From assembly GCA_017848435.1 (NCBI GenBank), contig JAFEHU010000051.1, positions 1 through 64,000 on the forward strand: DNA of 64,000 nucleotides. The letters run 5' to 3'. The stretch is from Burkholderiaceae bacterium (lineage in GTDB: Bacteria > Pseudomonadota > Gammaproteobacteria > Burkholderiales > Burkholderiaceae_C). The position numbers were made by a program, and so were the translations under genes. The notes beneath the pieces were generated by a model. It did not search any database. It had not been told where the DNA came from and worked only from the letters and a program-made list of their open reading frames with translations. This document shows, piece by piece, positions 28,679-37,242 of this stretch. Each line of letters opens with the position of its first letter. Position 1 is the stretch's first letter.

Positions 28679-29761
28679 TTAACTGTGTTTCTTCTCGAAA
28701 TCCTGCATGTAAGCCACCAACGCCAGCACACCTTCGACCGGCATGGCGTTGTAGATGGAAGCCCGCATGCCACCCACCGAGCGGTGGCCCTTGAGCTGCA
28801 CCATGCCCAGCGCCTGCGCGCCTTTCAGGAAGGCGTCGTCGAGCGATTCGTCTTTCAGCTTGAACGGAATGTTCATCAGCGAACGGTCTGCGGGCGCGAC
28901 CGGACTGCTGTAGAAGCTGCTGGCATCCAGGTAGTCGTACAAAATAGCGGCCTTGGCCTGGTTGTGCTTTGCCATCGCTTCCAGGCCACCCTGGTCTTTC
29001 ACCCACTGGCACACCAGGCCCAGGATATAGATGGCGTAGGTCGGCGGCGTGTTCAGCATCGAGTCGTTCTCGGCCTGCTGCTTGTAGTCAAAGGCCGAGG
29101 GCGTGATCGGCAGCGCACCGCCGAGCAGGTCTTCGCGCACGATCACCACCGTCAGGCCCGAGGGGCCCATGTTCTTCTGCGCGCCGGCGTAGATGAGCCC
29201 GTACTTGCTCACGTCGATGGGTTTGGACAGGATGTTGGACGACATGTCGGCCACCAGCGGCACGCCGCCAGTGTCGGGCGTCCAGTGGTATTCCACGCCG
29301 CCAATGGTTTCGTTGGAGCAGATGTGCACGTAGGCGGCATCGGGGTTCAGCTTCCATTCGCTCTGTGGCGGAATGCTGGTGAACTTGCTGCCTTCCGACG
29401 ATGCGGCCACGTTCACCGTGCAATAGGCCTTGGCTTCCTTGATCGACTTCTTCGACCAGTCGCCGGTGCTGATGTAGTCGGCCGTGGTCTTGCCGCGCAG
29501 CAGGTTCATCGGCACGATGGCGTTCTGGCCGATGGCGCCACCCTGCAGGAACAGCACCTTGTAGTTCTGCGGAATCGCCAACAGCTCGCGCAGCAGGCCC
29601 TCGGCCTGGGCGTGGATGGCGATGAACTCCTTGCCGCGGTGGCTCATTTCCATCACCGACATGCCGGAGCCGTGCCAGTCGAGCATTTCCGTCGCCGCTT
29701 GACGCAACACCGGTTCAGGAAGGGTCGCCGGACCGGCGCTGAAATTGAAGACGCGAGGCAT
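28679..29761 (-). CDS. serC: Phosphoserine aminotransferase
   Basis: 360-residue PLP enzyme, second step of serine synthesis and also a step of pyridoxal phosphate synthesis. Begins [20 protein letters not shown] with a GGAG upstream. [15 protein letters not shown] and the PLP lysine region [20 protein letters not shown] are diagnostic. The end [20 protein letters not shown] also matches. Forms an operon with serA. Confidence 0.96.
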   Translation of the reverse strand: MPRVFNFSAGPATLPEPVLRQAATEMLDWHGSGMSVMEMSHRGKEFIAIHAQAEGLLRELLAIPQNYKVLFLQGGAIGQNAIVPMNLLRGKTTADYISTGDWSKKSIKEAKAYCTVNVAASSEGSKFTSIPPQSEWKLNPDAAYVHICSNETIGGVEYHWTPDTGGVPLVADMSSNILSKPIDVSKYGLIYAGAQKNMGPSGLTVVIVREDLLGGALPITPSAFDYKQQAENDSMLNTPPTYAIYILGLVCQWVKDQGGLEAMAKHNQAKAAILYDYLDASSFYSSPVAPADRSLMNIPFKLKDESLDDAFLKGAQALGMVQLKGHRSVGGMRASIYNAMPVEGVLALVAYMQDFEKKHS

Positions 29762-29917
29762 GAAAAAACTCCGTGGGTGAAACAACTCGGGCTACCGCGC
29801 CAGTGAGGTCACCGCGCCAGCAACGAAGTTTTTGAGCATACAAGAAACAGCCGCCCCGCCCAGCCGAACCAGGTTGGCCCGGTGCTGGGGTTTACGCGGG
29901 CTTGCACCCGCCAGCGG

Positions 29918-30439
29918 TCAATTGGGCGCGCTCGCTGTCGACGCAGCAGGGGACGGGGTGGACACTGCGGCCTCGGCAGGCTCTGCTGGGCTGGAAACAA
30001 CCGGTACGGCATCAGGCGCCGCTGCAGGTGGCTGCGGCGCTGATGCGGGTGCTGCAGGCTCCATCACCACCGGCTCGGCTGGTACCGGCTTGGGTACCGC
30101 AGGCGTTTCGGCCTGAACAAAATTGATCGGGACGTTGACCCACACCTCAATGCCCTTGCCATTGATTTTGAGCGGGCTGAAGGTCCAGACCTTGCTGACC
30201 ACCTGCAAGGCCTCTTCATCCAGGCGCGAATTGCCACTGCTCTCACGGATCTGCGTGGCTTGCACCGCGCCGGTGCCATCGACCAATGTTCGCACCACCA
30301 CACGGCTGACGCCGGGTTTGGACGCCGCAGCAGGCATGGCCGGAGGTGCTGCCTCCTGGGCATTGACCACCGCCACCCACAAGGAACAGGCCGCGCACAG
30401 CACGGCCAAGCACAGCGCAAAAACAGGTTTGTGGTTCAT
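29918..30439 (-). CDS. Energy-transducer TonB family (TonB-C domain) secreted protein
   Basis: 173 residues. The N-terminal signal peptide (PVFALCLAVLCAACSLWVAV) replaces the usual cytoplasmic anchor. The TonB-C domain spans about residues 45-110: VSRVVVRTLVDGTGAVQATQ, ESSGNSRLDEEALQVVSKVW, TFSPLKINGKGIEVWVNVPI. An unusual Pro/Ala/Val-rich tail of about 60 residues follows the domain, the reverse of classical TonB, where the Pro-rich part precedes it. More likely a periplasmic protein than a true TonB. Confidence 0.8.
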   Translation of the reverse strand: MNHKPVFALCLAVLCAACSLWVAVVNAQEAAPPAMPAAASKPGVSRVVVRTLVDGTGAVQATQIRESSGNSRLDEEALQVVSKVWTFSPLKINGKGIEVWVNVPINFVQAETPAVPKPVPAEPVVMEPAAPASAPQPPAAAPDAVPVVSSPAEPAEAAVSTPSPAASTASAPN

Positions 30440-30889
30440 GGTTGGCGGGGCACCAGGGTGGATTGGGGGGGGTTGCTCGTGCGGAATACGGCAGTTTGGA
30501 CGGATGCCGCTTGGGGTGCGCAAGATGTTACCAAGCAAAGTGCGACTGGCAAAACCACAGCGCAGTCCAACGTGGCCCGGAGACAAGCCCAAGCACTGCT
30601 GCCAAGTTGGGCGCGAAAAAGCACCCTGCTTCGCTGTTCTCGGCTGTTAAACCGAGCGGGCAACGAAAAAGAAAGACGACGGGGGTGTGACAACCAAAGT
30701 ACACATGGTGCACTTTTTCAGACAGGCAGCAAAACCGTGACAAATTGCCAGATTTTTGCGTTGCAACCAAGCAAAGTTAATCCAAAGACTTACCCATGCT
30801 TTATCTCACATAGAATAAATGACTAATCATTTAGTACAAGAGTATTTACCCTATGGGTAATTACCCCAATTTAACTTGAAAGGCCTCCC
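30440..30889. other. 450-base intergenic region upstream of the Lys/Arg-free protein gene
   Basis: No gene is supported. The right 180 bases are AT-rich and dense in small palindromes: GTACAC-ATG-GTGCAC (about 30701), AAATGA-CTAA-TCATTT (about 30824-30839) and TACCC-TAT-GGGTA. This looks like a regulatory region with several protein-binding sites for the gene starting at 30890. Confidence 0.5.
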
Positions 30890-31645
30890 ATGAGCACTTT
30901 GGACATCACCACTCCCGCATCCCCGCTGTCCCTGCTGAGCACCCTGACCGGTCTGCTGACCGGTGCTTTGCCCGCCTTGCCAGCATTGCCTGCCACACCC
31001 GACCTCGCCGGTCTGCTGCCGGCATTGCCGGGCCTGCCAGCCCTGCCTGAATTGGGCACCGTGACCGACCTGCTGGGCGGCCTGCTGCCAGCCGCGCCAG
31101 GCGTCTCGATCAGCGGAGCGTCGCCCCTGGGCGAGGCCACGGTCACCGCATCCGCAGACACCCTCAGCCTGCCCGAGTTGCCAGCCCTGCCAGGCCTCGA
31201 CCTGCTCGACCCGCTGTTGGCCACCGGCACCTCGCTCATCGAATCCGTTCTGGCCCTCGTTTCTGGCGGTCTGCCGGCATTGCCTGGCCTGCCTGAACTG
31301 CCAGCCCTTGGCGCCGTGAGCATCCAGGCCGAATCCGCGGCTTTGCCCGCACTGCCTGGTTTGGAAGGTCTGCCCGCACTGCCCAGCCTGGACAGCATTC
31401 CTGACCTGCTGAGCGGTGGCCTGCCATCGCTGGACTTGCTCAACCCCCTGCTGGAAACCGGCACGGCGGTTGTGGGCACGGTGTTGGGTCTGGTCTCCGG
31501 CGGCCTGCCCGAGCTGCCAACGGCTGGCCTGCCAGGTCTCTCCAGCCTGCCCGATGCCAGCGCGCTGACCAACCTGCTGCCGCTGTCGGCCCTGACCGAA
31601 CTCACGGGCGGCCTGCCGCTGCCAGCTGGTTTGCTGCCCGTCTAA
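30890..31645 (+). CDS. Leu/Pro/Gly-rich low-complexity protein lacking Lys, Arg, His, Cys and aromatics
   Basis: 251 residues with no recognised domain. By eye there is no K, R, H, C, F, W or Y and only the initiator Met; there are ten Asp and ten Glu, so the charge is about -20. It is built from short LPALP/GLPELP units, and a longer unit appears twice: DLLDPLLATGTSLIESVLAL (about residue 101) and DLLNPLLETGTAVVGTVLGL (about residue 184), each followed by VSGGLP. There is no signal peptide, because the N-terminus has no positive residue. Codon use is ordinary GC-rich host style, a convincing terminator follows, and frame and start (AAAGG upstream) look real. Function unknown; a secreted, surface or gas-vesicle-like structural role is only a guess. 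Confidence 0.75.
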   Translation: MSTLDITTPASPLSLLSTLTGLLTGALPALPALPATPDLAGLLPALPGLPALPELGTVTDLLGGLLPAAPGVSISGASPLGEATVTASADTLSLPELPALPGLDLLDPLLATGTSLIESVLALVSGGLPALPGLPELPALGAVSIQAESAALPALPGLEGLPALPSLDSIPDLLSGGLPSLDLLNPLLETGTAVVGTVLGLVSGGLPELPTAGLPGLSSLPDASALTNLLPLSALTELTGGLPLPAGLLPV

Positions 31646-31683
31646 GGGTCTCTGACCCGGCACCTCAAGGTGCCAACCAACCC

Positions 31684-31705
31684 AAAGGGCCTGCGGGCCC
31701 TTTTT
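31684..31705 (+). terminator. Rho-independent terminator of the Lys/Arg-free protein gene
   Basis: AAAGGGCC, loop TGCG, GGCCCTTTTT: an eight-base stem with a five-T tract, 38 bases after the stop codon. The T-tract coincides with the mobile element's attachment core. Confidence 0.88.
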
Positions 31706-31708
31706 CAT
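31701..31708. mobile_element. attL core TTTTTCAT of a Tn4371-family ICE
   Basis: The 8-base TTTTTCAT is the known attachment core of Tn4371-type elements. Here it stands 175 bases before a Tn4371-type integrase, the expected spacing. The mate (attR) would be beyond position 64000. Confidence 0.8.
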
Positions 31709-31883
31709 TTCACCATGACTCCAGCACCGAACTTTGCTGGACTACGCCGAAGCCCGATACAGCAGGTTTATCAATAACTTAGGCGAGTCCAACATATGCC
31801 GGTGCTTTCCGAAACCTGACCCGGCTTCCCCTCTGATGGCCCCTACATGGCTCTTGGGAATCGGGTCTTTCCGAGGAGTCATC

Positions 31884-33083
31884 GTGGCAAAACTCAAGCT
31901 CACCAAGTCCGCAGTCGATGCGGCACAACCCCAGGCGCAGGCCGTCGAACTCCGGGACACGCTGGTGCCCGGCTTCCTGTGCAAGGTTACACCAGCGGGC
32001 CGCAAGGTGTTCATGCTCCAGTACCGCACGAACGCTGGCGAGCGGCGCAAGCCCGCCCTGGGCCTGTACGGGGAACTGACCGTCGAGCAGGCCCGCTCGC
32101 TGGCCCAGGAATGGCTGGCCGAGGTGCGCCGGGGCGGCGACCCCAGCGCGGCCAAGGCCGCCGCCCGTTCAGCCCCCACGGTCAAGGAGCTGTGTACCAA
32201 GTTCATGGAGGATTACTCCAAGCAGCGCAACAAGCCCAGCACCCAGCGCGGGTATCAGGCCGTCATCGACCGCTGCATCGTTCCGATGCTGGGCCGTTTG
32301 AAGGTCCAGGACGTGAAGCGCCCGGACGTGGCCACGGCGATGAAGAAGATGGCGCACAAGCCGGCCGAGGCCAACCGTGCTTTCAGCGTGATGCGCAAGA
32401 TGTTCAACCTGGCCGAGGTGTGGGGCCACCGGCCTGACGGCACCAACCCCTGCCGCCACGTCCCGATGTACCCCAACGGCAAGGCCACCCACCTCATCAG
32501 CGACGAGGACATGGGCAAGCTGTTTCGGCGACTGGAGCACATCGAAGCCGAGGGTCTGGAGAACTACGTCATCCCGCTGGCGATCCGCCTTCAATTCGAG
32601 TTCGCCGGCCGCCGCTCCGAAATCGTGACGCTCCGATGGGATTGGGTGGACCTGGACAACCGCCGCGTGGTCTGGCCGGACAGCAAGACGGGCGGCATGT
32701 CCAAGCCCATGAGCGAGGAAGCCTATCGACTGCTCTCGACGGCGCCACGGCAGGAAGGCACTCCCTATGTGCTGCCGTCTCCAAGCCATCCCGGCAAGCA
32801 CCTGACCACGGGCGAGTATTACGGCGGCTGGAGCCGCGCCCTCAAGGCGGCGGGCGCCACGCACGTCGGCACGCATGGCATCCGCCACCGCTCCGCGACC
32901 GACATTGCCAACTCGGGCATCCCGGTCAAGGTCGGCATGGCGCTGACGGCGCACAAGACCGTGGCGATGTTCATGCGCTACGTCCACACCGAGGACGATC
33001 CGGTGCGCAAGGCGGCCGAGCTGGTGGCGAACCGGCGCAAGACGATCACCGAGGCGCAGCGGCCTGCGGAGGTGGCTGCATGA
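31884..33083 (+). CDS. int: Tyrosine recombinase integrase of the ICE
   Basis: 399 residues from a GTG preceded by GAGGAG at six bases. An N-terminal DUF4102-type arm-binding domain (about 1-85; VELRDTLVPGFLCKVTPAGR) is followed by a core-binding SAM-like region (100-180) and the catalytic domain. Catalytic residues by position: Arg243 (FAGRRSEI), His331 and Arg334 (THGIRHRSATD), His357, Tyr366 (FMRYVH). Performs integration and excision at TTTTTCAT. The stop codon overlaps the start of the next gene. Confidence 0.9.
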   Translation: MAKLKLTKSAVDAAQPQAQAVELRDTLVPGFLCKVTPAGRKVFMLQYRTNAGERRKPALGLYGELTVEQARSLAQEWLAEVRRGGDPSAAKAAARSAPTVKELCTKFMEDYSKQRNKPSTQRGYQAVIDRCIVPMLGRLKVQDVKRPDVATAMKKMAHKPAEANRAFSVMRKMFNLAEVWGHRPDGTNPCRHVPMYPNGKATHLISDEDMGKLFRRLEHIEAEGLENYVIPLAIRLQFEFAGRRSEIVTLRWDWVDLDNRRVVWPDSKTGGMSKPMSEEAYRLLSTAPRQEGTPYVLPSPSHPGKHLTTGEYYGGWSRALKAAGATHVGTHGIRHRSATDIANSGIPVKVGMALTAHKTVAMFMRYVHTEDDPVRKAAELVANRRKTITEAQRPAEVAA

Positions 33084-34216
33084 CCAAGAAGGCGCCTGCG
33101 ATGGCGGGAGTCGCACCCGCCGCCGTGCCTGCCGGCTACGCCAGCATCCACGGCGGCATCGTGGATCTGCTCGATGCCGCGCGCCAGACGGCAGCGCGCA
33201 GCGTCAATGCGCTGATGACGGCCAGCTACTGGGAGATTGGCCGCCGCATCGTGGAGGCCGAGCAACAGGGCAAGCGGCGCGCGGGTTATGGCGAGCAGTT
33301 GATCGAGCGGCTGGCAAGCGACCTCACCCAGCAGTTCGGCCGTGGCTTCAGCCGTCAGAACCTGCAGCAGATGCGGTCGTTTTTTCTGACCCGGCCAATT
33401 CGCCAGACAGTGTCTGGCGAATCTTCCCCGGAGCCAGTGCGGCCTTGGCGGCTGGACGAGCTGGCGCAGGTCTTCACGCTGCCGTGGTCGGCCTATGTGC
33501 GGCTGTTGTCGGTCAAGGACGAGCATGCGCGCCAGTTCTATGAAGCCGAGGCCTTGCGCGGCGGCTGGAGCGTGCGCCAGTTGGATCGGCAGATCGGCAG
33601 CCAGTTCTACGAGCGCACGGCGCTGTCGAAAAACAAGGCGGCGATGCTGGCCAAGGGCGCGGTGGCCAAGCCCGAAGATGCCGTCGCGCCCGGCGATGCC
33701 ATCAAAGACCCCTATGTGCTGGAGTTCCTCGACCTCAAGGACGAGTATTCGGAGTCCGATCTGGAGGCCGCCTTGATCCGGCGGCTGGAAGACTTCCTGC
33801 TCGAATTGGGTGAAGGGTTCACCTTCATTGGACGGCAGCGGCGCTTGCGCATCGACCAGACCTGGTATCGGGTGGACTTGCTGCTGTTCCATCGCAAGTT
33901 ACGCTGCCTGGTCATCATCGACCTGAAGCTGGGGAGTCTGACGCATGCGGACGTAGGCCAGATGCACATGTACTGCAACTATGCCAAGGAACACTGGGCC
34001 TATCCCGAGGAGAACCCGCCGGTGGGGCTGATTCTTTGTGCCGACAAGGGGCTCGCCCTGGCGCGGTATGCGCTGGAGGGCTTACCCACCAAGGTCATGG
34101 CGGCGAACTACCGGATGGTTCTGCCGGATACCGATGTGCTGCAAAAGGAACTGGAAAGCACGCGGCTCTTGCTAGAGTCTCGCGGAACGATTCGTCCCAA
34201 GACGTGGAAGCGGTAG
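33080..34216 (+). CDS. PDDEXK nuclease domain protein (DUF1016, YhcG family)
   Basis: 378 residues. An N-terminal helical DUF1016 domain (SVNALMTASYWEIGRRIVEA, then GFSRQNLQQMRSFFL) precedes the nuclease domain: IDQTWYRVDLLLFHRKLRCL with the catalytic Asp, and VIIDLKLG as the D/E-X-K part (here D-L-K). YhcG proteins are DNA nucleases found in restriction-modification and mobile-element settings. Its ATG overlaps the integrase stop (ATGA), so it is co-translated with int. It could serve in DNA defence or in element maintenance. Confidence 0.82.
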   Translation: MTKKAPAMAGVAPAAVPAGYASIHGGIVDLLDAARQTAARSVNALMTASYWEIGRRIVEAEQQGKRRAGYGEQLIERLASDLTQQFGRGFSRQNLQQMRSFFLTRPIRQTVSGESSPEPVRPWRLDELAQVFTLPWSAYVRLLSVKDEHARQFYEAEALRGGWSVRQLDRQIGSQFYERTALSKNKAAMLAKGAVAKPEDAVAPGDAIKDPYVLEFLDLKDEYSESDLEAALIRRLEDFLLELGEGFTFIGRQRRLRIDQTWYRVDLLLFHRKLRCLVIIDLKLGSLTHADVGQMHMYCNYAKEHWAYPEENPPVGLILCADKGLALARYALEGLPTKVMAANYRMVLPDTDVLQKELESTRLLLESRGTIRPKTWKR

Positions 34217-34261
34217 ACACACCTGCGGAGCTATACGCCTGTTTGGAGATTGGGCAGAACC

Positions 34262-35050
34262 TCAGTCTGTAGTCGGTTTTACGGCTTTCTTCCGTGAGGA
34301 GGAAGAAGGCAACGACGGCAAACATTCAAACAAACGTTCCGCATAGACGAATCCCATCCGCCTTACTGCGTCCTGATCGAAATACAGTAGCCATGCGGCA
34401 AGTAGCGCCAGCGAAATGAGCAATGTCAAGCCTGCGGCAAGCCCTGGATCGGCAAGGTGCACCAAGTCAAATTGGAGAGGTGCTACCTGCAAAATCTTTG
34501 CAATCAACAATCCGTAGACGACGCCCATGAGGCACGACAGGATACCGACAGGCTTCATCGCCAGCATGTTGCGATGAAATCCATAGGCGATGTTCTCTTT
34601 CAGCAAGAGCTGCTTGTTGGAACGCGTGAGTTCGCGAAGCCGCTTAGTGGCACCGATGTAGATGTCGTCTGCCTTGTCTGGGTTTGCTGATTCTTCTTCT
34701 GCCGTTGGCATGGCGATACCCAACTTGGCAGTGATCGCCGTGTGATAACGCTGCTTGCTGACACCATCAAGGAACTTGTCGCGGTGGCGTAGTGCGATGG
34801 TCGTGGGCATGCCACCCCATTTTGAGACCAGCATCTCTTCAAGTTTTTTACCACGTCCGCGCGCTACGCTCGCGAGTGCATAGATAGCGCCGCAGCCGCC
34901 CAGCAGGCCGATCACACCTGTAAGCACAGGGTGCCGAGCCCCGTAGACGCACAACAGCGGCACCAGCACGGGTAAGGCCACAAGAAGGCCAGGGATAACA
35001 CGTGCCTTGCGCTCGTAGGGGTCTTTGACCAGTTCAAAAATTGTTGTCAT
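34262..35050 (-). CDS. Four-helix membrane protein of the defence-type island
   Basis: 262 residues, not recognised. Two hydrophobic helices at about 19-37 and 42-62 (VIPGLLVALPVLVPLLCVYG) and two at about 165-185 and 200-223 (GLTLLISLALLAAWLLYF) flank a soluble middle of about 100 residues rich in charge (IYIGATKRLRELTRSNKQLL). It begins 6 bases after the WYL regulator gene and shares its transcript. Composition is less GC-rich than the ICE backbone. In many defence loci a membrane protein is the killing effector, and that is a possible role here, but no motif proves it. Confidence 0.65.
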   Translation of the reverse strand: MTTIFELVKDPYERKARVIPGLLVALPVLVPLLCVYGARHPVLTGVIGLLGGCGAIYALASVARGRGKKLEEMLVSKWGGMPTTIALRHRDKFLDGVSKQRYHTAITAKLGIAMPTAEEESANPDKADDIYIGATKRLRELTRSNKQLLLKENIAYGFHRNMLAMKPVGILSCLMGVVYGLLIAKILQVAPLQFDLVHLADPGLAAGLTLLISLALLAAWLLYFDQDAVRRMGFVYAERLFECLPSLPSSSSRKKAVKPTTD

Positions 35051-35056
35051 GTGAAG

Positions 35057-35959
35057 TCAGGCCTGTGCCGCCAAGGCGTCGATATAGGGTTGGATTTCAT
35101 CGCGGTTTTTCAGCGTGATCTGCTGTGCGAGGGGGTCTGGTGCTTCCTTGGTATGCAAACCCAAACGTCTCAGCGTGTAGTACAGAAACGCTTGGCGGCA
35201 TGGAAGTTTGACCTCTCCATCTTCCATGCCGTAGTCCAACTCTAAGACTCGTTTCTTGGCTGCAGGCAAATCGGGATGCGGTGCAAGTACCAGCGTCAAT
35301 ACAGTTTGCCAATGCGAATCTTGGTTGGAGTCCACTTGGGTCGCCTCGAAGCCATCGATGCGCAGGATTCGAGCAAGGACGAAATCGCTGAAGCGCTGGC
35401 GCTTGTGGCAAAACGCGCGCATGTGCCAGCGAAAACCGTCATTGCCAAGGGCGTGGGGAGACAGCAAGCGAACCGATTCATCCAACGACGTCATGGACTG
35501 GTAGCTCACCAGAATGGATTCCTGCTGGCGGATTGCGCGCACCACTGCTTCGACGGTCTGCTCATTGATCGTGCGCCAAGGGGACGGGGCCCAATCTGTC
35601 TCCGGCGCGGAGCCGATGAAGCTGGCCGTCGGCTCGACAATTCCCATCTTTGTCGCTAGCAGTTCTGCTAGATAGCGTTGCGCCGAGCTTCGTTGGTAAA
35701 GCGGGTGAAAACTCTGCGCTGCCGTGTAGGTCTTGGAGCTGCGGTCGTAAGTCAGGTTGCTCGGCGCCAACTCCATGTACTTGGAAATGTCCAGCGATGC
35801 CTGCGGGACCGAAATACCAAAGTGCTCGGTGAGATCCATCCGGTTGATGCGCCGCTCCCAGCGCAGACGGAAATCGATGAATTGAAGTCTGCTCTCCAGC
35901 CCCCAACTTAGCCCCTTAGGCTCAGCAGGTTCGGCGGCAGGAAAGGAAGGTTTTTGCAT
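35057..35959 (-). CDS. CapW/BrxR-type WYL-domain transcriptional regulator
   Basis: 300 residues. Winged helix-turn-helix at about 20-75 (LESRLQFIDFRLRWERRINR, then LTEHFGISVPQASLDISKYM), a signature close to BrxR of BREX and CapW of CBASS. The WYL domain spans about 135-215 (ESILVSYQSMTSLDESVRLL, HALGNDGFRWHMRAFCHKRQ), followed by a C-terminal WCX-like dimerisation domain to about 295. Such regulators repress defence operons until a signal, probably a nucleic-acid or nucleotide ligand, binds WYL. Divergent from the conjugation operon, with an 89-base shared regulatory gap. Confidence 0.85.
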   Translation of the reverse strand: MQKPSFPAAEPAEPKGLSWGLESRLQFIDFRLRWERRINRMDLTEHFGISVPQASLDISKYMELAPSNLTYDRSSKTYTAAQSFHPLYQRSSAQRYLAELLATKMGIVEPTASFIGSAPETDWAPSPWRTINEQTVEAVVRAIRQQESILVSYQSMTSLDESVRLLSPHALGNDGFRWHMRAFCHKRQRFSDFVLARILRIDGFEATQVDSNQDSHWQTVLTLVLAPHPDLPAAKKRVLELDYGMEDGEVKLPCRQAFLYYTLRRLGLHTKEAPDPLAQQITLKNRDEIQPYIDALAAQA

Positions 35960-35975
35960 CAGTCACGCCTAAAAA

Positions 35976-36036
35976 GTAGACGGATATAAAAAATCGTCGT
36001 ACATTAACTATACGCGATCATCCTTCGGTCGTCTAC
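35976..36036. promoter_or_regulatory. Inverted repeat GTAGACG-N47-CGTCTAC in the divergent regulatory gap
   Basis: Perfect seven-base arms at 35976-35982 and 36030-36036 bracket the whole region between the WYL regulator and the MBL operon; an imperfect TCGTA/TACGCGA pair lies in between. This is a good candidate operator, able to loop, for the CapW/BrxR-like dimer. GGAG at 36039-36042 serves the GTG start of the operon. Confidence 0.5.
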
Positions 36037-36048
36037 CCGGAGACCCCA

Positions 36049-37242
36049 GTGCCTACAACCATCACGTTTTTTCCCGTCGACAACGGGGACATGACCCTCA
36101 TCAAGTTCGGCGATCTCGACGCGACGACTCTGCTGATCGACGTAAACATCAGGCAAGACGCCGACGACCCTGACGGGGAGGCGCGCGATGTCGCCAAGGA
36201 TTTGCGCGAACGACTGAAGAAGGATGAGAACGGCAGGCCGTATGTCGATGCGTTCCTGCTGAGCCACCCGGATCAAGACCATTGCCGAGGGTTGAAGCGA
36301 CACTTCTACCTAGGGCCACTCGACAAGTACCCGGACGACAAGAAGGACGACAAGGACAAGAAAATCGTGATCCGCGAGATGTGGTCGTCCCCGATCGTGT
36401 TTCGACGCGCCAGCAAGACGCACACCTTGAGCGACGACGCCAAGGCATTCAACACGGAGGCGCGTCGGCGCGTGCAACTGAACCGTGACAAGAATTTCGC
36501 CGTCGGGAACGGTGACCGCATTCAGATCATGGGCGAGGACATCGACGGAAAAACCGATGATCTCACTTCGATTGTGCGGAAGGTGGACACGCGCTTTTCA
36601 ACGATCAATGGCAAGAGTTCCGCATTCTTTTCTGCGTTTCTTTTGGCTCCACTGGACGCCCAGGATGACGAGGAAGAGGAAGAGTGCCTGGTCAAGAACC
36701 AGTCCAGCGTTATTCTGAACATCACGTTGGCGGCTGACGCGCAGACGCCGGATGGTGCGAAATTCCTTACTGGTGGCGATGCTGAGGTGTTCATCTGGAA
36801 CCGCCAGTGGCAACGCCACAAGGCTGAAGCAGATGTGCTTGAGTACGACATCATGCAGGCGCCTCATCATTGTTCCTGGCATTCGCTGTCCTATGACAGC
36901 TGGTCCGACTACCGTGAAAAAGCCAAGCTCGATGCTGATGCTCGCAAGGCGCTTTCGCAGACCCGTGACGGCGCCGTCATCGTCGCCAGCTGCAAGCCGA
37001 TTGCAGATGATGACAGCGATCCGCCCTGCATCCGTGCGAAGCGTGAGTACGTGACGATCGTGGACGAAGCAAAAGGCGAGTTCTACTGCACAGGCGAGTA
37101 CCCCAGCGAAAAGTCCGTGGAACCGCTCGTTTTCACCGTAACCGCTCAGGGTGTGCAACCTCCCGCGAAGAAGGAGTCCGGATCGAAGGCCGCTGCCGTG
37201 GTGACCTCTGCGCGCACCCCCATGCCGCACGGAGCATCATGA
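36049..37242 (+). CDS. Metallo-beta-lactamase-fold hydrolase of the ubiquitin-like operon (MBL1)
   Basis: 397 residues from a GTG. N-terminal MBL fold: metal ligands in LSHPDQDHCRGL (His73, Asp75, Asp77, His78), TGGDAE (Asp244) and APHHCSWH (His273/274). Closest in character to the ComEC-like MBL group. A charged insertion (DDKKDDKDKK, about 96-105) and an acidic loop DDEEEEE (206-212) are unusual. The last 35 residues are a flexible Ala/Ser/Pro-rich tail ending HGAS. Overlaps the E2-E1-JAB gene by four bases, so the two products are made together. Confidence 0.8.
   Translation: MPTTITFFPVDNGDMTLIKFGDLDATTLLIDVNIRQDADDPDGEARDVAKDLRERLKKDENGRPYVDAFLLSHPDQDHCRGLKRHFYLGPLDKYPDDKKDDKDKKIVIREMWSSPIVFRRASKTHTLSDDAKAFNTEARRRVQLNRDKNFAVGNGDRIQIMGEDIDGKTDDLTSIVRKVDTRFSTINGKSSAFFSAFLLAPLDAQDDEEEEECLVKNQSSVILNITLAADAQTPDGAKFLTGGDAEVFIWNRQWQRHKAEADVLEYDIMQAPHHCSWHSLSYDSWSDYREKAKLDADARKALSQTRDGAVIVASCKPIADDDSDPPCIRAKREYVTIVDEAKGEFYCTGEYPSEKSVEPLVFTVTAQGVQPPAKKESGSKAAAVVTSARTPMPHGAS

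Noticed and set aside
30890..31645. Collagen-like or leucine-rich-repeat protein
   Set aside because: There is no Gly-X-Y periodicity and no LxxLxLxxN repeat; the pattern is irregular LPALP/GLPELP units.
31701..31890. tRNA-gene integration site
   Set aside because: No cloverleaf or tRNA 3' end is present; the target is the terminator tail instead.
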